Positions 27,100-61,228 of a stretch of DNA of 64,000 bases are shown here, in pieces; the first letter of the stretch is position 1; each line of letters starts with the position of its first letter. Source of the stretch: Lumbricus rubellus (Eukaryota > Annelida > Clitellata > Crassiclitellata > Lumbricidae); assembly GCA_945859605.1 (NCBI GenBank), contig OX243814.1:41272103-41336102 (forward strand), in the 5' to 3' direction. Position numbers and translations under genes: made by a program. Under the pieces are notes generated by a model that worked only from the letters and a program-made list of their open reading frames with translations, was not told the origin of the DNA and ran no database searches.

Positions 27100-27915
27100 A
27101 GTTATGTAGGGAGACGGGTCGAAAACTATTCGAGATTATCATCATTTCCCCTCTATCGTCGCTGGCTGAGGAGTCGCGCGTTGTTTGCGTTGGGGAAACA
27201 TCTTGAGAGAGAGATCTCGTTGAGGGAGGACAGGGCAGGCGAGGAGTCGAGAGGGTTAGCGGCGGACGACGTCTACGAGAAAGGCAGCTGGGCAAACAGA
27301 GAGAGGGTTCAACGACGCTCCTGCGATAACAGACCATCCATATTTTGGCCTCACTCTCACTCCCTATCCCTCTCCCTACCTCATTTTGGGCTCACTCTCA
27401 CTCCCTATTCCTCTCCCTCCCTCCATTGGGGCAGCCAGCAGCGCCCTACTAGGCTTTCCCAGCCATCATCATCGTCGTCGTCGTGCTCGTAATAGGGTCC
27501 GTTAGAATTTTGAGTCTGAAATTATTTTGAGTGGCCGAGGGAGAGAGGGTAACGCGACTCAACCGACGAGTGAATAGGCGACGCGCCTGCACGGCTGTTT
27601 GTTTACCTGCCCGCCTGCCCGCCCGCCTGCAGCTGCTGGTCTCCCTGCTCGCTTGTATTCGTCTGGCCGCTCTTCTCTGGAAGTAGGAGACCCGCGTCAG
27701 GCAGACTATTGACGTCGCTCTAGTAGGTCTGCTCGCGTATGCGTCTTCTGCCCTAGGGGAAAAATCGACGACGAACCGATAGATCTGTGCTTCCGAACTT
27801 CTGACCATTGGAACTGCAGACTGTGGTGTGGTCGAAGTGAAAGTGGCGAGACTGGGATTTGATCGCCACTCGATCATCTGTGGGCGACCAAACGATTCGA
27901 ACGGAGTCACGAAGG
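27100..27915 (+). promoter_or_regulatory. Candidate Ets1/2 promoter and non-coding first exon
   Basis: This stretch is richer in CpG and less repetitive than its surroundings, with a pyrimidine-rich initiator-like part at about 27350-27480. It ends in ACGAAG/gcaagtaa, a strong match to the GC-AG donor consensus. If spliced to the acceptor at 33306, the frame upstream meets a TGA with no intervening ATG, so translation would start at ATG 33315. This is inference from composition and splice consensus only. Confidence 0.25.
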
Positions 27916-28340
27916 CAAGTAATACATGACTTGTAATGATTACAAGTAATACATTACTGCAAGTAATACATCATGACTTGTAATGATTGCAAGTAATACA
28001 TGACTTGTGATGATTGCAAGTAACACATGATTGCAAGTAATACATCATGGCTTGTGATGATTGCGAGTAATACATGTAATGATTGCAAATAATACATGTA
28101 ATGATTGCTATTAATACATGTAATGATTAAGCTTACAAATAATACATGTAATGATTGCTATTAATACATGTAATGATTACAAATAATACATGTAATGATT
28201 GCTATTAATACATGTAATGATTACAAATAATACATGTAATGATTGCTATTAATACATGTAATGATTACAAATAATACATGTAATGATTGCTATTAATACA
28301 TGTAATGATTACAAATAATACATGTAATGATTGCATGCAG
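27914..28340. repeat. 22-bp satellite with 44-bp higher-order unit
   Basis: Units tacatgtaatgattacaaat + aa alternate with tacatgtaatgattgctatt + aa. The 5' part (27914-28070) is an older variant, gattgcaagtaatacatgac. It starts right at the candidate GC donor. Confidence 0.92.
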
Positions 28341-30033
28341 TTTGGAATATAGGCCTAGATCGATGGACGAAATTGCGTCGTACGTTGTTGCATCCGGCAT
28401 CGTATTGCGCTGTACTTGACAACTTACATAGCGCTTCACAAGAAGAAACTTTTCTATGCGATCCCAGAATGAGAACTCCGGGGACATGGAGGAAGTTATT
28501 TTTTAGCTGGTCAATGCGTGTTGAACTGCATGTTGGAATGCTGTTTCTTTATAATAGAGATGTTTCAAGAAATCCCAAAGGCTTACCCCTTAATTATATG
28601 GGCGTCAAGTATTAGCGGCTTTATTTTCAGTACCTCGAAACCTGAGGATCAATTTAATAATTTCTAGATGTAAGGACATCTTATGGCTGCCATGCAGGAC
28701 CTTGGACGTTGCCCTCCTCTTTTGTTCAAGCTTGAGACTGGCATCGCCGGAAACTGGTAATAGTGAAGTTCGGGAACGTCAGGAGGAATGGCCACTGGAG
28801 TTTATCCCTATGCAGGAGTATAGTTCTTTGGGAGTATAATGGAACGGAGATATTCAATAACGCCATGCAGAATGAGTGATGCATGGAAAATAAACGATTG
28901 CATGGTTGTTTGCAATTAATTTCACTCTCAACCATAGATGTCGCTCCACTTAAAATTCCGTTTCTAATGCTAAAAATTATGTTTTAAATCTTTTCAAGGA
29001 CATTTTTTTATATTTTGCAAACATCATTGTTTCGTCAAACTGCTTTCATATAATTTTATGTAAATAATTGAATGCTTTTATTTTGTAAACAAGATGTCAA
29101 ATTTTCCGTAACTCCAATTATCGTCCGCATATTTTGGCAAGGCGGTTAAACAGTTAGAAACTGGTCCTATGTGTATAAAAAGTCCTTGGGGTAAACTCAG
29201 AAGGTGTTGCATCTATTCAAAATAGCAGCTGCATGGGTGATGACTGAGCGGTCTCACCGACTCACCCGGTCAATTTACCAAAATGAACAGGAACTAAACC
29301 GAGCTAGGCCTATTGCCATAGAAAACGTGCGAATTTACACTTATGAGTGAACGAGCTGTAAGTTTAATCTGCGTAAAAAAAGTACAGAGAAAAACGAATA
29401 TTTCTGATAGAGAATCACGACAATAGGCCTAATAATCACTTGCAGCCATACACATTATCTAGATTGACATGACATAACAATAATTAATTGTTACGAAGAG
29501 TCATTTTGCGATCAATTGTTATCAACCTATGCTGAGGCGCTCGCGAATAAGCTGGTGCCCTGCGTCTGGCTATCAAATGGCGCTTCTGAAATTTGGAGAT
29601 TACGGCATTGATCTGGTTTTGCAACATGTGTTATGTTGATAGACGAACGAGAACTAACAAAGGCACAACTAGACATACTGAGACAGACAACAACTGCTCT
29701 GCTATGCCGTATAATAACGCTGATGTATGTAAACATGCATATCTTATATACTTGTGCGTATAAGTGCATGCATATGTATATGTGTATATAAATTTATGGG
29801 AGCAGGTGAACCCCAGGGTTACTCATGACTTTCCTTTTGCCTTATTCGGTCGCACAAAGAAACATAACTTGGATATATACGACGTGCAGTCTACAGAAAC
29901 ACTTGAATATACCAGGTATAGGCTTCTCTCTGTCCGTCTGTATGACTGTCTGTGTGCATGCCTGTCTGTCTCTCTATCTCTCTGTCTTTCTGTCTATCTT
30001 TCTCCGTGTCTTTCTCTGTCTTTTTGTTTATTT

Positions 30034-30034
<1 letters not shown>

Positions 30035-30089
<55 letters not shown>
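30035..30089. repeat. CA dinucleotide array
   Basis: About 27 CA units inside a longer ctgt/cact-rich stretch (29930-30110). Confidence 0.97.
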
Positions 30090-30091
<2 letters not shown>

Positions 30092-30454
30092 TCATACTCA
30101 CACACACTAAGTTTGCTCCGTATATCTGTGCGCGCATGTCAAAGTTCTTCTGCATGTATGTGCGAATGCGTGTGCCTGTGCGTGTGTGAGTGTGAAAGTA
30201 ATGCATATCTGTGTGCGCAGCGAAGGCCCTGTGGGTTGGAGTCGCTATAACGAGTACATCATTACGTGTAGGTCCTAAACATGCCGGCGCATACATGCAT
30301 GCTCTGACGCTCAAGTGGTAGTAGACCTAATGATGGTAGTATCCGAGCATGACCTTATGTAGTGTTTAACGACATCACTCGGCTTCCAGGGTCGTCTCTA
30401 CACCGACCCTATATATAAAGGCGTTAAGGAAATTCTGGTATGTTATGTTGTGAA

Positions 30455-30545
30455 ACTTCGCCACTGGTTGTTCTCTGCCAGTGCCAGTCCCAAGCCTGGA
30501 TGAAGGAGGAGGACGACACTAACCATCTTTGATATGGCGGTGTCA
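30455..30545 (-). repeat. Dispersed CCCTCCTCC/GGCACTGGCA repeat
   Basis: The minus strand reads ccgccatatcaaagatgg, gtcgtcctcctccttcatcc, ggcttgggactggcactggc, then ccagtggcgaag. It is adjacent to the L2-like end at 30551. Confidence 0.7.
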
Positions 30546-30550
30546 TTCAT

Positions 30551-30757
30551 TCATTCATTCAGAGCATTTATATAGCGCCCCTTCAAGAAACTACTCAGAT
30601 GCGCTCCCAGCCCAACCACGAACAAAGAAAAAAGACTTGAGGGACTTGTAGAACCCAGCCGGATGGACCACAAGTAGAGAGCGAAGCGTAATCGGAAGGT
30701 CGTTCCAGACAGTAGGCCCCACGACCGAGAAAGCACGGCGCTGCTTAATACATGTAA
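30551..30757 (-). mobile_element. L2-like LINE 3' end
   Basis: The minus strand reads FSVVGPTVWNDLPITLRS and later gggagcgcatctgagtag, then ggggcgctatataaatgc and a TGAA tandem tail (about 30547-30570). Same module order as the copy at 55380. Confidence 0.8.
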
Positions 30758-30979
30758 CAAGCGATTATGTTGTGCAGTTTACATTAGGTTTTAATAGTTA
30801 GTAGACTTATTAGTAGTAGAAGCATAGCAGTAGCCTACTGTTGTGGAGGAAGTATATAGCCTTGAATCGATGGATCCTGAGTTTAACTACAGCGTAATAT
30901 GACAACAAAAGACGTCGACAGAATTTTGTTTGGCTGGTATCAGCTCCTAGAGGAAGTTGTTTCTGTGTTGTAACAAAGC

Positions 30980-31170
30980 CTGAATTTGCCCTGATGCGAC
31001 ACCCTCCTTCTCTGTAGATGCTCGAGACTGGCACCAACAGAAAACTACAGAATTAATAAGTAGAGTTGCTGTAGGGTTCTTTGATGGACGCTTTATAAAT
31101 TCTCTTCGATTGATTGATTGATTGATTGATTGGTTGGTTGGTTGGTTGATTGATTGATTGATTGATTGTT
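30980..31170 (+). mobile_element. SINE/LINE 3' end with TTGA tail
   Basis: Contains the caccctccttctctg ... gagactggcacc core of the repeat family seen at 46.5 and 51.7 kb, then ggacgctttataaattctc and a tandem GATT/GGTT tail (about 31107-31168). Confidence 0.55.
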
Positions 31171-31539
31171 AAACAAAAGACGTAAACGGAATGTGTTATT
31201 GGTATACACTATAAACAGTCTGTTTAAGTGTTTGACGACTTTTAGAGGGCAGCTGATTTCCAATTCATCTTTTCACTGAGTGCGCACTCATTGTTGTGGG
31301 CGAAACTGGCGGCAATTTGCCTTTGATGAATGCGTATTAATATTACATGAATATTCATCAAAGTTGCTTTGCATGTCTGTATTATAGGGCAATAATTTGT
31401 ATATTGTGAGTCGAGTTCATTGTCAAGGTGCTTGAATTGATTGATTCCTATTGCTCTGTGTTCGAATGCTTATCTTGTGGTCACCAGACAGAGTCGATTA
31501 AATCAACGAAATCGTGGCCTACGCTGCTATTATACCCCT

Positions 31540-31850
31540 GTTTCTGTCTGTCTATCTGTCTGTCTGTTTCTGTCTGTCTATCTGTCTGTTTCTACCTGTC
31601 TGTGTATCTGTCTGTGTATCTGTCTGTCTGTCTGTCTGTCTATGTGTCTGCTTTTGTCTGTCTGTTTATCTGTCTTTCTATGTATCTGTCTGATTCTGTC
31701 TGTCTATGTGTCTGCTTCTGTCTGTCTGTCTGTGTAGCCGTCTGTTTCTGTATGTCTATGTGTCTGTTTATATGTCTGTTTGTCTATCTGTCTATTTCTG
31801 TATGTCTATGATTCTGTCTGTCTGTCTGTCTGTCTGTCTGTGTGTCTGCC
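31540..31850. repeat. Degenerate TGTC array
   Basis: Variants of tgtctgtc, tgtctatc and tgtttctg over 300 bp. Similar short runs lie at 24735-24945, 25350-25415 and 32395-32470. Confidence 0.9.
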
Positions 31851-32394
31851 TGCAGTCTCGAATCAATGACGAACAAATATCTGTGGGGCAGTTAACTTCA
31901 TTTCTTCTAAAATCTAAATCTTTCTTTTCTTCGTCGATTTCCTCTTACTCAATTCATCCTGCAGGCAGAAGTTATTATTCACTGGCCAAGAGTCTTGACT
32001 GCAGCAGTGCTGTCCACTTTGCCAATGCTGACAAATGACGAAGGCTGACTGACCTACTGACCCACTGACCGACCGAACGACCGGCCAAGTGACCGCTGAA
32101 AACCGCACATGTAAGGAAATGTGGGTGGACAGTTACGTTCTTTGATGCGTTTACAACTGATGTCAATAGTTTTATGTGCTTTGGTCCGAGAGAAAAATTT
32201 ACGGCAATTATTTCTGGAGCCCGTCTACAATTAAATGATGTTGTGTGTAGTGTCGACAGTGAGAGAGAAATACAGCACTTCATATCATAAGAAGAGATAT
32301 TGATGGTCTCTGGGTTAAACTGCTAAGATCCAGTTTCCCTCTTAAGTCCCTGTTGTAAACTGATCTAGTGACCCTCCAGTGCCTCCACTATGTA

Positions 32395-32427
<33 letters not shown>

Positions 32428-33314
32428 TCATGTTTGTCTGTTTGTTTGTCTGTCTGTCTTGCTTTATATCTTTCTGTTTTTGTCTCTGTCCCTCACTTGA
32501 TCGGGAAAGCGGGGGAACATAGCCCTAGTTTGGAAAGTTGGGTCACTTGCATGAACGCCTGTAGATTGCTTGCAGGAGGGGTAGGACATGGTTAAATCAC
32601 GACTTAATAACTGTCACGGTTTCCTAGCAGTAGGCAGTAACTTTAAAAATGCAAAGCAGGAAGCTATAAGAACATGAGTATTTTCTATAGATGCATGTTT
32701 CTACGTGTCATTTTCTCAGTTTCACTTTGTGTTTCATTAGTACTTTAGTGCGAAAGGATTTTTTATGAAACGATAAGCAAGTACTTAGTATAGTTACAAA
32801 ATAATAGTCGTCAGTTTTCTAGACGGGGAAAAGTGCCCCTCTTGCCCCTATGTGGCGGCGCCGACGGTCCCTTGCAACCTCTTCACGCCATGCTAATGAC
32901 AGTTTGATTAATTAACAGTTTATCGGTGACTGACCATGTAGCTATATTATAATACTCAACTTGATAGATATATTATACTGTGGATTCAAGGTACGAAGCA
33001 GTAGAGGGTAATACCCATGTTCTTTTAGTTTCCTGTTTTGCAGTTTTCAAGCTCTGGCTGAAAGAATTCCCCAATCCAAAACGTGTATCAATCAATAAAT
33101 CAATCAATCAAAATGTTTTATTTTATAACCAAATTAAACTAGCAAGGTTTACATATCATAAATCTACTACAAACAAGGAAGCCACGATAATAATTATTTA
33201 ACCTTGATCTTCATCGTAACATTTTATGCTGTTATATCCTCTGAAACACTGCTTCCCTATAATTTATTGACTTCTCCTTCAGTGATTAATGTTTCTTTCT
33301 TTGTAGATTCCGTC

Positions 33315-57500
<24,186 letters not shown>

Positions 57501-57651
57501 ACGGTGTGTAGTATATAATATTATTATAGTCTTTCTCGTACCACCGCCATGTTGCCTTCCTCGTCAACTGTGGTGGTCACGTGACTCGCGACCTGTATCA
57601 CGTGATCACTGAACAATTGCTATCCTCTGCCGTGCGTCACCGATGGCATTG

Positions 57652-57825
57652 CAGGCAGAATGGTTAGGCGTTTGCCTGTATACCTTCTGCGTTCGGGATT
57701 CGGCTCCCGGTGAGTCGTAGCGTAGGCTATACGGGTGTGACAGTTGGTTGTGTAACTCGTGAGGAACAGACGACTGTGCTGATAAAAGTTATTCTCTGTC
57801 CACCTTAATCGAAACTTCTTCAGTT
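57652..57825 (+). mobile_element. tRNA-like SINE in the Ets 3' region
   Basis: agaatggttaggcgtttgcc and gttcgggattcggctccc resemble polymerase III boxes A and B. It starts about 150 bp after the Ets stop, so is probably transcribed within the 3' UTR. Confidence 0.5.
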
Positions 57826-60615
57826 TCAGATTGACATATCTGGGGAATGTCGTTTGAAAGAGTTTAGTGCTGTAACACTGTACAGCATGAGCGATTACCT
57901 TACCCCTTCCTTCCCTATTCTTCCGATACCTTGCTCTGTCCTGAATGACCCTACCGTCCCAAAAAATGCGCCCCTAACTACCCTACTAGGTCTACCTTAC
58001 TCTCTCTTGCACTGCTCTGCCCCGCTGTACGCTACCCTATCCAGCAGTCTTACCATATAACTTTCCATACCCCACGTTAGCCCTTTATCGACCAAAGTGT
58101 AGTAAATGGTATGGGAATCCTATACCCTTGATCGTCAAAGGGTTAACACCTGAAAATAACGTAACATCTCTACCGTGCATGGGCTCTATGACCGCTTCGT
58201 AAAGTGATTGCCAAACGCATGCAGCACAATTTCCTATTGTCTGAGAATAATTCTTAAACGTGTTGTTATCGCATGATCCCAACAAACCTAAATGCCACTT
58301 GAGTTGGCAGATATTTACGTGAAGTTTCTGAAGCCTACATCAGGCGTAATGCTCAAACTGAGTAATTCCAGCTAAGTGTTATTGGTTCCACGTTGTCAAA
58401 GGCTGTTGTGTAGCTTACATGCTTAGAGATAGCTGCTGCTTTTGCGTTTGCGCTCATCTCATTTTCCAGTTTATTGGCATTGAATGATGCAAAACTCAAA
58501 CTGTCTAAACAAGTTAGGATTAGCCAACGCATGTTTGCCCTTGAAAGTAGGGCTCAAGTTGACGTAGGTTAGTGATGCAATGGAAAATAAGCCAGAAATG
58601 ACTCAAATCAAAGTTCATGCGTTTTATTGTGTTCATTAACATTTGATGAGTAAGCTTATTAGTAATTATTGTCCACTCAATTTTGAAAAAAATTTAATTA
58701 AGCAATGTCTTTTTGCGTGCAGTGCAGGCCTACATGTACATTCTCAGCGTTTTTCGTATAATAAGTATTTACTCAACACGAGGAGGACTCCGAGATTTTC
58801 AATTCGTTATCGAGATTAGTGCCTTTACTGCCTTAGTGTATCTTTACATGGCCTAAGTGACGAGTTACAATTGATTTGTTTGAAGAGAAGATAGTGTATA
58901 ATTGAACTCAAACGTATTTGAATTATTGGTGTCCAATGGTCTACTCAAATTATGTGGCTTATTTCAGGATTAAGTTAAATTAGTCAAAGTAATTGATTTT
59001 ATGAGGATAAACGAAGAATTAAGTCTCTGCCTTAAAATGCGGCCTTAATAAATAAATCCATCGAATTGTTTGTATTAAGTATGCTCTTCTTTTGCTATTA
59101 TTGAGGATAAAAATTGTGTAAATGTTAAAGGGTTGTATAGATAGCCTACCATAATGTTGTTGCCTTATTGTTTCTGTTAACTGTTTTTGTTATTTTGTTT
59201 GAGGATAATTATTCTTCTTCTTCTCATGTTCACGGCATATTTTAAGCGTTTAGTGTGTGTGATAGCAGCTGCATGTTGAATAATTTCTAGCATTTACTGA
59301 TATTCTGGGTTTGCAATTGGGTCAAGTTTTAAACGAACCCCAGGACAGAGTAGTGGCCGTTTCATCATGTAAATGATTTAAGTAAGTTGTGGTCAACCGC
59401 CGATCTATTATAGCCAAACGCATTTAATTGAACTTTTTGGTAAGGGTGCCAACGCCTAGAGGATTTCTCGTATATCGTTTTCTTGATTGTACGATTGCCA
59501 TCTATAAGCTTTTCTACTGTTGTGTTCAGATGTCTACTGTAACAGCCAAAGTGTTCCTTATTATTTTAGATCTATGAAAGTGTTCCATTTTTGAAACTGA
59601 CAATACTATACACAAACCAAAAACATATTATATTTAGATAATGCAATAAATATCGCATGGTATATTAACTGTTCAGTGTTCACATGTATTATGTATAAAA
59701 CCGCATCTTGTTTTTGGTTTGGAGTGCCTTATCGTACTGGCCTATCTATTGACCATTATCGACCACTAATTATCGGACATAATTTTCTTAGGCCTACATG
59801 TAGGCTATATGAATTCGTATAATGTCATGAATGTTGATTGAATACGCATAGCCTACACACTACACAGCATAGGTCTATCTCAAATTACCTAACTTTCTAC
59901 TGTAAATTATCTGCTGTCAAAAAAGAATTAGGTAATTTTGATTATGTGTTCATTATGTGAAATACCTTTGCTACAGTCAGATTAACCATGTGCTTAGGAC
60001 TGTAGGCTATTTAACACTGACACGTTGTAGGCCTAACGCAAATTCTTCTAGGTCTAATTAATTATTCTCATCAACACAAAACCAAATGCAGATCAGTAGG
60101 TCTGTATAATGCATTTGTTGACCGTTATAATATGACCATCCACTGATCAAGTAAATGCAGACATAAGCTAGACTAGATAAATTTATTTAAAATTACCATC
60201 CATCAGTTTTTACGCATACATTCAATCGAATGCTTTGTCAATTATTGTTGTCCACAGATCTAATAAGGCTATAGGCCTACAATTATTATTAATAAGCTAA
60301 TGCGTCAATACACGTAGGGCCTACGACGGACTGGAACTATGTAAGATAGAACAATTATTAGATCTAAACGAAGCAGAACTGTTCAACTCTACAACAAAGC
60401 CACATGAGTTTAATTATCATCATTGAAGATTGGTTAAAACCTTGCAGTTTCAATTATTGGAATACATGTTTGTATGTCTTATCAAGCACTTCAATTGTAA
60501 CTCGTCACTTTTTTAGAATTGGGATCACTGATAGCCTATCTAGGCTAATGAGCGTGATATTTGGATAAACCAGTAGCCTACGAAAGGGTTGACGTAAGGA
60601 ACCCCAAAGGATTGT
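57826..60615. other. Ets 3' region and spacer to the FReD gene
   Basis: AT-rich with no ORF of note. It probably holds the Ets 3' UTR. An AATAAA on the minus strand near 60186 could serve the FReD gene. Many TAGGCCTA-type motifs lie at 59790-60600. Confidence 0.4.
59047..59052 (+). terminator. Candidate Ets1/2 polyadenylation signal
   Basis: An AATAAA lies about 1.5 kb after the Ets stop, followed by T/GT-rich sequence. It is the first clear AATAAA seen downstream; another lies near 59645. In an AT-rich region this is weak evidence. Confidence 0.25.
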
Positions 60616-61228
60616 CTATTTACTTTTCATCATCATTCTAGCTGCATCCAGTTGGAATACTGTGCCAGCATTTTTCTGGACATATCTGAAGCTGCCTGTC
60701 CCTAAATATTCTCCGTTCATGTTGATGGCAAAACATTGGTTGTACCAGAATCCAGCGTTGTGAATTTGTGCGCACGTCCCTGGATCGTACTTATCGTTGT
60801 CTTGATCGAATGTGGAGAATTTCATTCCATTGTGATAATTGTCACCAACTATGTTCAGAACGTCAACTTCTGTTCCGAAACTTGTCGCCGAAACATGTAG
60901 ACCGTATTTTAAAAACTCCGAGTCAATGTAAAAGGTGTCGTACTCGCGGTCGGACCACAGGCCACTGGTACGACTTTTAATTTCCAGCCTGAGTCTCCAT
61001 CCTCCTGAGGTGGTCAATTGATAGATCTTTTCCAATCCCATCCAATACTCGCCAGCCCAGTTGCCAAATCCTTGCCTGTAGTCGGTCCAGTTGCGTTGTT
61101 TAAAGTTGAGGTTGCCGTTAATTCTTTTCTGGAATAGCCTACGATCCAGTTATTGATGGAAAGGACCGGTGTCGTTATGTTTATGTTGGGAACGGTTATA
61201 TTGATGCCAGACCAAGTCACCTCGTAGT
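60616..61228 (-). CDS. FReD gene exon 4: fibrinogen-related domain with 5-bp insertion
   Basis: The exon first reads NYEVTWSGINITVPNINITT and LSINNWIV. It then needs a frame change to continue FQKRINGNLNFKQRNWTDY, GFGNWAGEYWMGLEKIYQL, MKFSTFDQDNDKYD and AGFWYNQCFAINMNGEYLG, a clear FReD ending in TAG at 60616. The N-terminal FReD subregion (normally a Cys-containing strand before GGGW) is replaced by a Cys-free, Asn/Thr-rich segment. The mismatch is exactly five bases, at TAGCCTA 61135-61141. Confidence 0.8.

Larger units (their letters stand above)
28341..33306 (+). other. Probable first Ets intron, non-coding
   Basis: Contains a dispersed-repeat fragment near 28700-28750, a single unit of the 27-bp minisatellite near 29530-29560, the CA array, L2-like ends and TGTC arrays. 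A tcaatcaataaatcaatc run near 33086 may be another LINE 3' tail (minus). No coding exon seen. Confidence 0.5.
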
